The notes under the pieces are model-generated. The model saw only the letters and a program-made list of their open reading frames with translations, did not search any database and was not told the origin of the DNA. Shown here piece after piece: positions 1 to 8,399 of a DNA stretch of 64,000 nt; the stretch's first letter is position 1, and each line of letters starts with the position of its first letter. Position numbers and translations under genes: made by a program. Source of the DNA: Alphaproteobacteria bacterium (GTDB taxonomy: Bacteria > Pseudomonadota > Alphaproteobacteria > MPNO01 > UBA830); NCBI GenBank assembly GCA_022822405.1, contig JAJEBT010000124.1:62001-126000 (forward strand), in the 5' to 3' direction.

Positions 1-36
1 GACGGCTGAGCCGCCTGCGCCTGCCGCGGCGGCGCG

Positions 37-1107
37 CTATCCGCACTGCGCGCGGTGGCGGAGCAGGTGGTCGGCGAGCACGCAAGCCACCATCGCCTCA
101 CCGACCGGAACCCCGCGAATGCCGACACAGGGATCATGGCGTCCCCGCGTGGCGATGTCCGCGTCCCGGCCGCGGGTCGTCACGGTGCGCCGCGGAGTGG
201 CGATCGAACTTGTCGGCTTGACGGCGAAGCGAACCACGACGTCCTGGCCGGTGGAGATGCCGCCGAGAATCCCGCCGGCATGGTTGGAAAGAAACCCGAC
301 CTCGCCGTCCTGCATCCGCATCTCGTCGGCGTTCGCCTCGCCTGTCAGCGCGGCCGCGCCGAACCCGGCACCGATCTCGACGCCCTTGACCGCGTTGATA
401 CCCATGAGTGCGCCCGCCAGATCGCTGTCGAGTTTGCCGTAGACAGGCGCGCCGAGCCCAGCGGGAACGCCGGAAGCGACGATCTCAATGACCGCGCCGA
501 TGGAGTTCCCCTCCCTGCGCACTTCGTCAAGATAGGATTCCCACGTTTTCGCGATCCGCGAATCGGGGCACCAGAACGGGTTGCGGCCGGTCTCGGCCCA
601 GCTCCAGCGCGACCGGTCAACGGCAAGTTCGCCCATCTGGACCATGGCGCCGCGTATGCGAACGCCGCGCCCGAGTATCTTGCGCGCAATGCCGCCAGCG
701 GCGACCCGGCACGCGGTTTCGCGGGCCGAAGCCCGCCCGCCGCCGCGGTAGTCGCGGAGCCCGTACTTCTTCCAGTAGGTGTAGTCCGCATGTCCGGGAC
801 GGAACAGGTTCTTGATCGCTGAGTAGTCGCGCGAGCGCGCATCCTGGTTACGGATCATCAGGCTGACGGGCGTTCCCGTGGTCCGTCCGTCGAAGACGCC
901 GGAGAGGATCTCGACCTGATCGGGCTCGCGGCGCTGGGTGACGAAACGCGAACTTCCGGGTTTGCGCCGATCGAGCCATGTCTGGATGTCCGGTTCCGAA
1001 AGACGCAGCCCCGGCGGCACGCCGTCGACCACGCATCCGATCGCCGGGCCGTGGCTTTCGCCCCAGGTCGTCACGCGAAAGACATGGCCGAAGCTGTTGT
1101 GGGACAT
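37..1107 (-). CDS. aroC: Chorismate synthase
   Basis: Converts 5-enolpyruvylshikimate 3-phosphate to chorismate, the last shikimate step, using reduced FMN in the cytosol. The 356-residue protein has the usual family length. It carries the family signatures: GESHG at residues 16-20, the glycine/arginine stretch [17 protein letters not shown] at 122-138, and [19 protein letters not shown] near the C terminus. The ATG lies 4 nt after the fabI stop, so the two are almost certainly one transcript with fabI first. The stop is 36 nt from the window edge, and nothing is recognisable in those bases. Confidence 0.97.
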   Translation of the reverse strand: MSHNSFGHVFRVTTWGESHGPAIGCVVDGVPPGLRLSEPDIQTWLDRRKPGSSRFVTQRREPDQVEILSGVFDGRTTGTPVSLMIRNQDARSRDYSAIKNLFRPGHADYTYWKKYGLRDYRGGGRASARETACRVAAGGIARKILGRGVRIRGAMVQMGELAVDRSRWSWAETGRNPFWCPDSRIAKTWESYLDEVRREGNSIGAVIEIVASGVPAGLGAPVYGKLDSDLAGALMGINAVKGVEIGAGFGAAALTGEANADEMRMQDGEVGFLSNHAGGILGGISTGQDVVVRFAVKPTSSIATPRRTVTTRGRDADIATRGRHDPCVGIRGVPVGEAMVACVLADHLLRHRAQCG

Positions 1108-1111
1108 GCGG

Positions 1112-1924
1112 CTAGACGACGGAAATGTCGGGTGCGTCGACAGCCTTCATGCCGACGACATGGTAGCCGCTGTCGACGTGATGCACCTCGCCCGTGACTC
1201 CGGCCGACAGGTCCGAGAGCAGATAGGTGGCCGCGCCTCCGACATCGTCGATCGTCGTGTTGCGCTTCAAGGGCGAGTTGTAGGCGTTCCACTTGAGGAT
1301 GTAACGGAAATCGCCGATTCCGGACGCTGCGAGGGTCTTGATCGGGCCGGCGGAGATCGCATTCACGCGAATGCCGTCTCCGCCGAGATCGGCGGCGATG
1401 TATCTGACGCTGGCCTCAAGCGCGGCCTTGGCAAGACCCATGACATTGTAGTGCGGCATCACCCGCTCGGCGCCGTAATAGGTCATGGTCAGCAGACTGC
1501 CGCCATCTGTCATCAACGGCGCGGCGCGGCGGCAGATCGCCGTGAACGAATAGCAGGAAACGTTCATCGTCAGGCTGAAATTCTCGAGGCTCGTATCGAC
1601 GTACCTCCCCTTCAGCTCGTCCTTGTCCGCAAAGGCAATGGCATGTACGAGGAAGTCGAGCTGCCCCCAGTCCGAACGGATCCTTTCGAACACGGCGTCC
1701 ATGCTCGCCGCGTCCGTCACGTCGCAGGACAGCACCAGCTCCGAGCCCACGGATGCGGCCAGCGGGCGCACCCGCTTCTCGACAGCCTCTCCCTGATAGG
1801 TAAAAGCCAGAGTCGCGCCGTGTTCGGCGAGCGTCCGGCCGATTCCCCAGGCGATCGAACGTTCGTTCGCGACCCCCATGATCAGGCCGCGCTTGCCCTG
1901 CATCAGACCGTATGCGTCCGCCAT
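1112..1924 (-). CDS. fabI: Enoyl-[acyl-carrier-protein] reductase (NADH), FabI type
   Basis: Reduces trans-2-enoyl-ACP in the last step of each fatty-acid elongation cycle. This is a 270-residue SDR-fold protein. It has the FabI-type nucleotide loop [13 protein letters not shown] at residues 17-29 and the catalytic Tyr159-x6-Lys166 pair, which is the FabI spacing. It is the first gene of a fabI-aroC operon. A sigma70-like promoter lies about 55-90 nt upstream. FabI enzymes are the triclosan and isoniazid-like target class; nothing in the sequence suggests a resistant variant. Confidence 0.96.
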   Translation of the reverse strand: MADAYGLMQGKRGLIMGVANERSIAWGIGRTLAEHGATLAFTYQGEAVEKRVRPLAASVGSELVLSCDVTDAASMDAVFERIRSDWGQLDFLVHAIAFADKDELKGRYVDTSLENFSLTMNVSCYSFTAICRRAAPLMTDGGSLLTMTYYGAERVMPHYNVMGLAKAALEASVRYIAADLGGDGIRVNAISAGPIKTLAASGIGDFRYILKWNAYNSPLKRNTTIDDVGGAATYLLSDLSAGVTGEVHHVDSGYHVVGMKAVDAPDISVV

Positions 1925-1984
1925 TTCCGTCCCGATATTCCCTGAATTCGGGGTGACGACGATCGCGCACCCCTAGATCCCGGC

Positions 1985-2012
1985 ATCCTACAGGATACGA
2001 CCGAGCGGTCAA
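1985..2012 (-). promoter_or_regulatory. Candidate fabI-aroC promoter
   Basis: On the minus strand TTGACC (2012-2007) is followed by a 16-nt spacer and TAGGAT (1990-1985), leaving a leader of about 54 nt before the fabI ATG. A short symmetrical element with arms ATCCT and AGGAT (1985-1996) overlaps the -10, which could be an operator. Box matches are good but this is sequence inspection only. The rest of 1925-2169 shows nothing else. Confidence 0.5.
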
Positions 2013-2169
2013 ACCGCGACGGTCGCCGGCGATGGCCGATCCGCTGCCGCAATCCACTGTTTTCGGTGCTGCTGAGGGCCGCCAACGCGCTTCCGACGGC
2101 GCTTCTGGAGCGTTCGCGGCAATCTCGAACCGCCCGCCGGAGCGATCCGGCCCGGCAGCCCGATCCTGC

Positions 2170-3192
2170 CTATGCGCAGAGATCCCGGTGGATGCGAAGG
2201 AGCTCGGGAATGGTCGCAGGGTCGCGCCGGCCAAAACCGCACTCGGTCGCGATATCGTAGGAGTCCACGAACCTGTCGGCCGCCGCCATCCGGGCCCGGC
2301 CGCCTTCGACCCCGTCCGTGTAGTGCACCAGGCCGAGGATCAGCCGGGTTTCTGCCGCCAGGCCGAGATTTGCAAGCGGCGCGAAATACGCGTCGTCGGC
2401 ACGGCCGCGGGGCACCGGCATGTGAATGAAATCCACCCGCCGCGGCACGCGCTCGACAATGCCGTTGGCGAAAGCGACCGACGTTCCCAGATCCTCGGGC
2501 TCGATCAGATGCTTGTGGCCAGGATCGCCGTAGCACAGATGAATGCCGAACTCGGCCTCTTCGTCGACCAGCCGGGCAAGCCGCACGATGCGCTCTATCG
2601 CGCCCTCGACAGGATCGTCATAGGGTAGCGGCACACCGCCGTCCGCGCCGACCACCTCCAGGCAGACATCGAGCTGGAGGCTCAGCTTGCCGGCGGGAAT
2701 GCCCGTCCGGATCTTTTCGAGATCGCGCGCAAGGGCCGTCTCCACGGCCGGTTCCAGAAGCAGCTGTTCGTCCGCTTTCGCGTAGGAGAAGAGCAGCGCC
2801 ATCGGCGTCGGCACCGCAACCATGAAACGGCAATCGTTGCCGATCCTGCCTTCGCGCTGTAGCCGCGAAAACAGGGCAAACGATTCGAGCGCCACTTCGC
2901 CGTAGCCGAGTTCCCCCAGATCCACGTCTTCGGGCGCGACGCCAGGCGCGACCCCGAAGACCGGACGATCGACGCCGTCCCTGAATTGGGCATGATCGAG
3001 CCTGCCGACCAGTTCAAGCGCGTCGCACCGGGCGAACGTGGCATGCTGCCAGCGAATCCAGTTGGTCCGCTCCCCGGTCTCGCCGTCCGGAATGCGCTGA
3101 CACAGGTCACCCAGACTGTCCGAGACCGTGGCAAACACGGTCTCGGCGTCCGCGAGACCTACGCTTCCGACAAGATGCACCTGATGCCGCAC
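2170..3192 (-). CDS. Stand-alone MetE/UROD-like TIM-barrel protein of unknown substrate
   Basis: A 340-residue soluble protein starting at GTG, with GGAG about 11 nt upstream. I do not recognise a named enzyme. The segment IHLCYGD puts His218 and Cys220 in the arrangement of the zinc ligands of cobalamin-independent methionine synthase, and ATECGFGRR puts Cys318 where MetE has its third ligand in a CG-x-x-R context. A MetE-like zinc site is therefore visible, but the MetE N-terminal folate half is missing. By inference it is a zinc-dependent methyl- or alkyl-transferase of the UROD/MetE superfamily. It follows the lipoprotein gene on the same strand after 31 nt, with no metabolic neighbour to fix its job. 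Confidence 0.6.
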   Translation of the reverse strand: MRHQVHLVGSVGLADAETVFATVSDSLGDLCQRIPDGETGERTNWIRWQHATFARCDALELVGRLDHAQFRDGVDRPVFGVAPGVAPEDVDLGELGYGEVALESFALFSRLQREGRIGNDCRFMVAVPTPMALLFSYAKADEQLLLEPAVETALARDLEKIRTGIPAGKLSLQLDVCLEVVGADGGVPLPYDDPVEGAIERIVRLARLVDEEAEFGIHLCYGDPGHKHLIEPEDLGTSVAFANGIVERVPRRVDFIHMPVPRGRADDAYFAPLANLGLAAETRLILGLVHYTDGVEGGRARMAAADRFVDSYDIATECGFGRRDPATIPELLRIHRDLCA

Positions 3193-3223
3193 CGGTCAGG
3201 TGCTCCGCAATATCATCCAGCGT

Positions 3224-3694
3224 TCAGCCGACAATCTTCCATGTGCCGTCCGGCTGGCGGCAGGCGGTACCGTAGGCGCTCTCGGTCTGGCCGCCGATGG
3301 TGACCGTCTGCTGGTATTCGCGGCAATATTGTCCGGTCCGATTCTTGTAGGCCGGGCGGGCCGTGATCGTGCCGCTATTGCCGCTGTCCGGATTGCTCCA
3401 AGTCGACACCTGGCCGCTCTTCGATTTCTCGAGTGCAGTCTGCGTCGTCTTTCGCATCGCCATGCGGTCGACCCGGTCAAGCGATTTTCCGATCTCGCTG
3501 CCGACTATCGCGCCGGCAAAGGCGCCGACGGCGGTCGCTACCAGCTTGCCCTTGCCCTTGCCCACGTTCGAGCCAAGCACGCCGCCGGCCACGCTGCCGA
3601 GAATGGCGCCGCCCGTCTCTTTCGGGTTCTGGCATCCCGACAGCAGCAGGCCTGACACCACGAGGCACGGAACGAGGATCCTGAACGGTTTCAT
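3224..3694 (-). CDS. Outer-membrane glycine-zipper lipoprotein (17 kDa antigen-like)
   Basis: A 156-residue protein with a lipoprotein signal peptide: MKPFRILVPCLVVSGLLLSGC, with lipobox LLSGC and the lipidated Cys near residue 21. A glycine-zipper segment follows (about residues 29-70), rich in GG, GS and GAxxG repeats, then a C-terminal domain with two cysteines. This is the architecture of rickettsial 17 kDa surface antigens and related proteins. I chose the ATG at 3694 because AAGGAG precedes it and the signal peptide begins there. A longer in-frame reading upstream has no such support. The exact role is unknown; probably envelope integrity. Confidence 0.8.
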   Translation of the reverse strand: MKPFRILVPCLVVSGLLLSGCQNPKETGGAILGSVAGGVLGSNVGKGKGKLVATAVGAFAGAIVGSEIGKSLDRVDRMAMRKTTQTALEKSKSGQVSTWSNPDSGNSGTITARPAYKNRTGQYCREYQQTVTIGGQTESAYGTACRQPDGTWKIVG

Positions 3695-3793
3695 GAGAGG
3701 TCGTCTCCTTCTTCGCCTGCCGGTCACGGCGGCAGGCACGGTGCCGTTGTCCGAAACCGGGCCGGTCCGGCGGACCTTGCCCGGGAATGCGAA

Positions 3794-3799
3794 TATAAT
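3794..3799 (+). promoter_or_regulatory. TATAAT -10-like hexamer upstream of pdxH
   Basis: A perfect TATAAT lies about 100 nt before the pdxH ATG in the divergent region between the lipoprotein and pdxH. No good -35 box sits 16-18 nt upstream, so this is only a weak promoter candidate. The same AT-rich patch could serve the lipoprotein gene on the other strand. Confidence 0.3.
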
Positions 3800-3900
3800 T
3801 ACATCAGGGAACGCAGATGTCACCCCGATTCTTATGACATAGGGATGGACTGCCTGCGGACAACCCTCGACTGCATGCGCGGCAACGCCCGGAGCGGGAG

Positions 3901-4494
3901 ATGACGGAGAAGCTTGCCGACAATCCCATCGACACGTTCCTCTCGTGGCTCGACGATGCCCAGCAGTCGGAACCCGATGTCCACACGGCCATGACGCTCG
4001 CCACCGCCGACGGGAGCGGCCGACCGTCGGCCCGCATGGTGCTGCTCAAGGAAGCCGACACTAGGGGTTTCGTCTTCTACACCAACGCCGAAAGCCGCAA
4101 GGGCGAGGATCTCGCCGCCAATCCCAATGCGTCGCTCGTGTTTCACTGGAAATCCCTCAAGCGCCAGGTGCGCATTGACGGCACGGCCGAACGGGTGACG
4201 GACGAGGAAGCTGACGCCTACTTCGCGACACGTCCGCGCGGCAGCCAGATCGCGGCCTGGGCGTCAGACCAGTCCCGTCCAATCACATCGCGTCTTGAGC
4301 TGGAACGGAGAATGGTGAGGTATACGGCGCGTTTCGGCACCGGTGCCGTTCCGCGTCCGCCGCACTGGACCGGATACCGGATCGTCCCTTCCCGCATCGA
4401 ATTCTGGCAGAACCGCGCCTTCCGGCTGCACGAACGAACCGTCTATACGCTCACCGACGGTGATCGCTGGCAGGTTGAGCACCTCTTTCCATAG
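3901..4494 (+). CDS. pdxH: Pyridoxamine/pyridoxine 5'-phosphate oxidase
   Basis: FMN enzyme making pyridoxal 5'-phosphate from PNP or PMP. The 197-residue protein is of ordinary family length. It shows the family landmarks RMVLLKEADTRGFVFYTN, the FHWKSLKRQVRIDG strand, and the closing segment RIEFWQNRAFRLHER, which forms the PLP/FMN site. GGAG sits 6 nt ahead of the ATG. A PLP supply gene near hemA fits, since ALA synthase is PLP-dependent, but there is no sign they are co-regulated. Confidence 0.95.
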   Translation: MTEKLADNPIDTFLSWLDDAQQSEPDVHTAMTLATADGSGRPSARMVLLKEADTRGFVFYTNAESRKGEDLAANPNASLVFHWKSLKRQVRIDGTAERVTDEEADAYFATRPRGSQIAAWASDQSRPITSRLELERRMVRYTARFGTGAVPRPPHWTGYRIVPSRIEFWQNRAFRLHERTVYTLTDGDRWQVEHLFP

Positions 4495-4616
4495 TGCCGA
4501 CCGCCGCGCGGACGGCGCTTGCATCGACGGACGATCGGCACCATTCTTTGTGCAGTCCGGTCCGCGACGCTGACGCCGGCCGGCGATACGTGGACGCCTA
4601 CACGCAGGAGGCCACC

Positions 4617-5483
4617 ATGAGCTTCAAGACGATACTTGTTCCACTGAGCGCACCCGATGCCAGCAAGTCGGCATTGCAGACGGCGCTCCTCGTGGCGCAG
4701 CGATCACAGGCGCATATCGAGGCAATACATGTGCGGCCCGATCCCCGCGGACTCATTCCCTATACCGGCGAGGGTATGGACGGCTCGATGATCGAGGAGA
4801 TCATGGAAGCCACAGAGAGCGAGGGGACGCAACGCGCCAGCCAGACGCGCGAGATGTTCGACTCGTTCTGCAGGGAACATTCCCTGACGGTGTCAAGCAC
4901 GCCCCAAGCGGATGCCGGACTGACCGTATCCTGGCGCGAGGACTCTGGCCGCGAAGACGAGGTGATCGCCATGCGTGGCCGCCTCTACGACCTGATCATT
5001 GTCGGCCGGCCAATGGCCGCATCGCCGCTTCCCTCGCCCATAACCCTCGAATCCGCGCTGCATGACAGCGGTCGTCCGATTCTCGTCGCACCGCCTGATC
5101 CGCCGCAACATGTCGGCGATCATATCGCGATTGCCTGGGAGGCCAGCCCGGAAGCGGCACGGACGATAGCAGTTTCCATCCAGGCCCTCGCCCAGGCCTC
5201 CAGGGTCACGGTGCTTTCGGCCAATCTTTCGCCGCCGCTTCCCCTGCAGGCCGGAGAGCTGGTCGACCGTCTCAAATGGCACGGCGTGGAGGCGGAAGTG
5301 CGGCCGTTCGATTCCGCGGTTACCGAACTCGGCGCATCCTATCTCAGGGAGGCGACTGCCGCCGGCGCCGACATGCTCGTCAAGGGCGCGTACTCCCAGA
5401 GCAGACTGCGGCAGATGGTGCTCGGCGGCCGCACAAGGCACATTCTCAACCATGCCGCCATTCCGGTCATGCTGGCGAAGTAA
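4617..5483 (+). CDS. Tandem-domain universal stress protein
   Basis: A 288-residue protein with two UspA folds in tandem (roughly residues 1-145 and 150-288), each opening with a hydrophobic strand (MSFKTILVPLSAPDAS for the first). The C-terminal half ends with a nucleotide-loop-like stretch, GAYSQSRLRQMVLGGRTRHI, followed by the usual IPVMLAK strand. The first half is more diverged. I took the ATG at 4617 because CAGGAGG precedes it and the UspA fold starts there; the in-frame reading further upstream is not family-like. Likely an ATP-binding stress protein; its target is unknown. It converges on the cupin genes. Confidence 0.82.
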   Translation: MSFKTILVPLSAPDASKSALQTALLVAQRSQAHIEAIHVRPDPRGLIPYTGEGMDGSMIEEIMEATESEGTQRASQTREMFDSFCREHSLTVSSTPQADAGLTVSWREDSGREDEVIAMRGRLYDLIIVGRPMAASPLPSPITLESALHDSGRPILVAPPDPPQHVGDHIAIAWEASPEAARTIAVSIQALAQASRVTVLSANLSPPLPLQAGELVDRLKWHGVEAEVRPFDSAVTELGASYLREATAAGADMLVKGAYSQSRLRQMVLGGRTRHILNHAAIPVMLAK

Positions 5484-5524
5484 ACGGCGAGCCTGGTTCT
5501 CCCGGACGGCCCGCACGTCGGCGG

Positions 5525-6079
5525 TCAGGACGCGAACTCGGCGCCGATCATTACGTAGCTCATGTCGACCTCGACATCGGACCGGTTGTCCCAAGCGTGC
5601 CAGTTGCCGAGCTGCACGACGACATCGCCGCGTCGTACCAGAACGTCGGCTTCGTCGAGCACGAGATGCCGCTCGCCGCGGAGGCAGAACCCGTAATCAA
5701 GGGTAGGCGTCCGGTGCAGATTCCAGTGCCGTCCACCCTCCTTCAGTTCGGATGCGCCGGTCCTGTTCATGGCGGCATGGCTTTCGCGAGCGGACTCAGC
5801 ATCAAGCTTTCTCTGTGCTGCCGGCGAGTGCACCAGCCTCCAATGCGCGCCCGCCGCAGGCGGCGAGTGGCTCAGCGGCTGTCCTGCCGGACTGCCATCC
5901 GTATCCCCGGCAATGACGGCAGGTGCACTGGAGAATGTCCACATCTCGAAGAAGAAGGTTCCCGGGCTCCGGGGGCGCACATGAACATTGGGAGCGTCGC
6001 CGTCATGGAGGACATACGAACGCCCCCGGGCATCGTTTCCGGTCACGACCCTTCGAACCGGCCTGTATTGCCTCGTCAC
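5525..6079 (-). CDS. Cupin-domain protein A (last of three tandem paralogues)
   Basis: A 184-residue protein, mostly one cupin barrel. The N terminus contains RRVVTGNDARGRS. The C-terminal half has LDYGFCLRGERHLVLD, then GDVVVQLGNWHAWDNRS, which carries the second cupin motif. I chose the GTG at 6079 over the upstream ATG at 6124 because GGAGG lies 10 nt before it, it avoids overlapping the preceding gene, and the N terminus then aligns with paralogue C (VT, seven residues, RRVV). Many cupins of this type act on small organic acids as metal-dependent dioxygenases, isomerases or lyases; the reaction here is unknown. Confidence 0.75.
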   Translation of the reverse strand: MTRQYRPVRRVVTGNDARGRSYVLHDGDAPNVHVRPRSPGTFFFEMWTFSSAPAVIAGDTDGSPAGQPLSHSPPAAGAHWRLVHSPAAQRKLDAESARESHAAMNRTGASELKEGGRHWNLHRTPTLDYGFCLRGERHLVLDEADVLVRRGDVVVQLGNWHAWDNRSDVEVDMSYVMIGAEFAS

Positions 6080-6104
6080 GGCCTGCCGTCCTCCGGAGTC
6101 CCGT

Positions 6105-6653
6105 TCATCCTTCGAGAGCCGCATCGTGGTGCGAAAAGATCACGATGCACGGTGCGCCCGAGCGGTTGCTCCAGGCATGGTTGGCGGCGCGAAGTACGAC
6201 CGTGTCCCCGGCTTGCAGGTGAACCTCTTCGAGATCGAGGACCAGAGTGATCTCGCCTTCGAGGATGTAGCAGAAATCCAGCGTCGCGGTCTTCTGCATG
6301 TAGGGATGGCGTCCCTCGTGCCTGAGCGTGGAGGCGTCCGGAGACCCCATGATGCGGAAGTAGTTGCAGACATCGTCATCCGAGATGTCGCGCCGATAGC
6401 CCGCTTCCGGGGGAAACTCGATCACGCGGCACACCGATCCGTTCGGCGGCGGCTCGATCGAGTGCGTCAGGTCCAGTGTTTCGCGGACGCCGCGAACGCG
6501 CGCCGGCGTCGAATCGGTAACCCATATCCTGGTTGCCGCAAAACCCGGGCGCGACGGATCGAGACGGACGTCGGGCGAAGGGCCGTCAGACAGCACGACG
6601 GCGTCCCCACTTTCGTTCTCTCCGGCGACGATTCGCCGAATCGGCTTGACCAC
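6105..6653 (-). CDS. Cupin-domain protein B (middle paralogue)
   Basis: A 182-residue cupin starting at GTG with GGGGAG 11 nt upstream. It shares the start-proximal RRIVAG and VLSDGPSPDV with its neighbours and the C-terminal LDFCYILEGEITLVLDLEE...GDTVVLRAANHAWSNRS pattern. It is the most diverged of the three: it lacks the long central insert, and GN-x-HAW becomes ANHAW. It lies 18 nt after paralogue C and 25 nt before the GTG of paralogue A, so the three are one transcript. Function not assigned. Confidence 0.75.
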   Translation of the reverse strand: MVKPIRRIVAGENESGDAVVLSDGPSPDVRLDPSRPGFAATRIWVTDSTPARVRGVRETLDLTHSIEPPPNGSVCRVIEFPPEAGYRRDISDDDVCNYFRIMGSPDASTLRHEGRHPYMQKTATLDFCYILEGEITLVLDLEEVHLQAGDTVVLRAANHAWSNRSGAPCIVIFSHHDAALEG

Positions 6654-6671
6654 TGCTCGATACTCCCCGTC

Positions 6672-7235
6672 TCAGGCGTCGAAATCCGCGCCGATCATCA
6701 CATACCCCATGAGGCTCTCGTCCGACCTGTTGGCCCACGCGTGATAGTTGCCGAGCTGCACGCAGAAATCCCCCGGCACCATCACCCGCTCGTCGCCGTC
6801 GAGTACCAGGGATCGCACACCGCGGGCAACGAAACCGTAGTCCACAGACCTTGTCTTGTGCATCCCCGACAGGCCGGCCTGCCGCCCGCCGCGGTCGCCG
6901 CGCCCGGTCTCGGGATCCTCGACGGGCGCCTTGGGCGGATGGGCATGCAGATCATCCGCCGGATCGTAGCCGGGAGGTGCAGGAAACGACTGGACGAAGC
7001 GCAGAAACGCGCCGTGTTGCGGCGGATGGAGATTGAACGGCGGCTCTCCGCTGTCCCGACCGCCGGCAAGCCGGACCGGAATCTCGGGAAGGTGCCACAA
7101 CTCGGTCATGCCGCCCCCGGGGCGGGCCGGATCCGGCCTGACGTTCGACGCGTCGCTGTCATATAGCACGCAGGAACGGCCGCGGGCGTCACTGCCCACG
7201 ACCACCCGCCGCATCGGCTTCGGTCCGTTGGTCAC
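6672..7235 (-). CDS. Cupin-domain protein C (first paralogue)
   Basis: A 187-residue protein closest to paralogue A: RRVVVGSDARGRSCVL near the start, then VDYGFVARGVRSLVLDGDE and GDFCVQLGNYHAWANRS. GTG at 7235 is preferred because GGGAG precedes it by 6 nt and it gives the same VT-start as paralogue A. An ATG at 7250 in the same frame is the alternative. It begins about 60 nt after the binding-protein stop. Conserved His in the HAW motif suggests a metal site; the substrate is unknown. Confidence 0.75.
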   Translation of the reverse strand: MTNGPKPMRRVVVGSDARGRSCVLYDSDASNVRPDPARPGGGMTELWHLPEIPVRLAGGRDSGEPPFNLHPPQHGAFLRFVQSFPAPPGYDPADDLHAHPPKAPVEDPETGRGDRGGRQAGLSGMHKTRSVDYGFVARGVRSLVLDGDERVMVPGDFCVQLGNYHAWANRSDESLMGYVMIGADFDA

Positions 7236-7294
7236 GCAAATCTCCCGCATCCGGCCCCGCGTCAGCGCCGGCGAAGCGGCGCGGGGCGGCAGGG

Positions 7295-8320
7295 CTACTT
7301 GATCAGTTCGCGTATCCTCGCGACGACCGCAGGCGGCGTCCTGATCAGCTGCGCCACGGCCTTTTCCACCTCCTCGCCGCTACTCGGGGTGAGCTTCAGG
7401 TTCGATTTCTCGATCTCAGCGACGAAGTCCGGATCCTTCATCGTCTTGTCGAAGGCACGCCGCAGGATCTCGACCCGCTCCGCCGGCACTCCGGGCGGCG
7501 CGAAGATCGATCTCCCCGTGAGCGACTGTAGCATCATGTATTCGAACACCTTGCGGTCGTCATCGTTCTTCGCGAGTTCCATCATCGTGGGCACGTCGGG
7601 AATCTCGGGCGATCTCGTCACGGCGTTCTGCACCAGGACATTGAGCGGATTCTTGCCGCCCTCGAACCAGTGCGGCGTCATGGCGCGGAAGTTCTGCAGC
7701 GTCGAGAAGCTTCCCTCGACCTCGCCGCGTTCGATCGCCACTGCCCTGTCCCCGCCCTTGTAGCCAAGCACGATCTTGAACTTGGTGCCGAGGAGCTTAT
7801 TCGACAGCGTCAGCATCTGGTAGATGGGCGAGCTCTTGCCGGAACCGCCCATTGTCGTGACACGCTGCGTCGCGTCCTGGATCGTCTTCGTCTTCGAGGT
7901 GTGCCATGTGAAAAGGACAGCGATGGAACGTTCCATGTTCCCGATCCAGTTGAGCTTGGTCGCGTCGTAGCGCACGGCCTTGGGCCGAAGGTGCTGGTTG
8001 ATGGCAACCGGCATCAGCGGCATGCCGACGGCGGAACCGTCCTTGGGCGCGACGTTGGCGGCCCAGTTGGTCATCTTGGTGCCACCTGCGCCGGGCATGT
8101 TGACGACGATCACGTTGGGTTTTCCGGGAATGTACTTGTCGTAGTATTTCGCGAACACGCGCCCGAAGAATGAATAGCCACCACCGGCGCCCGCGCCGAC
8201 GTAGAGGGTTACCGTCTTGCCCTTGTAGAAATCGGCTGCCGCGGTCGGTGGGAACGCGGCAAGCGCGGCGATGGCGGCAAGCGCCGTCGACAACGCGGCG
8301 AATTTCTGCCTGAGTTTCAT
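7295..8320 (-). CDS. TctC-family (tripartite tricarboxylate transporter) periplasmic binding protein, orphan
   Basis: A 341-residue protein with a signal peptide of about 29 residues ending PTAAA before DFYKGKTVTLYVGAGAGGGY. The mature part has the Bug/TctC features: a GAGAGGGY ligand loop, the NMPGAGG turn, and a typical C-terminal lobe. GGAGGAG is directly in front of the ATG. Such proteins bind carboxylates (citrate, aromatic or other organic acids) for TctAB permeases or as free sensors. No tctA or tctB lies in the window. Its place between a ThDP enzyme and three cupins suggests it captures the substrate of that pathway. Confidence 0.85.
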   Translation of the reverse strand: MKLRQKFAALSTALAAIAALAAFPPTAAADFYKGKTVTLYVGAGAGGGYSFFGRVFAKYYDKYIPGKPNVIVVNMPGAGGTKMTNWAANVAPKDGSAVGMPLMPVAINQHLRPKAVRYDATKLNWIGNMERSIAVLFTWHTSKTKTIQDATQRVTTMGGSGKSSPIYQMLTLSNKLLGTKFKIVLGYKGGDRAVAIERGEVEGSFSTLQNFRAMTPHWFEGGKNPLNVLVQNAVTRSPEIPDVPTMMELAKNDDDRKVFEYMMLQSLTGRSIFAPPGVPAERVEILRRAFDKTMKDPDFVAEIEKSNLKLTPSSGEEVEKAVAQLIRTPPAVVARIRELIK

Positions 8321-8399
8321 TTTCTCCTCCCATCCCGTTTGAATGTTTCTTGAACTTTCAGCGGTCGGGCGCCCGTCCGGACACTGACCGCGGATGCTA

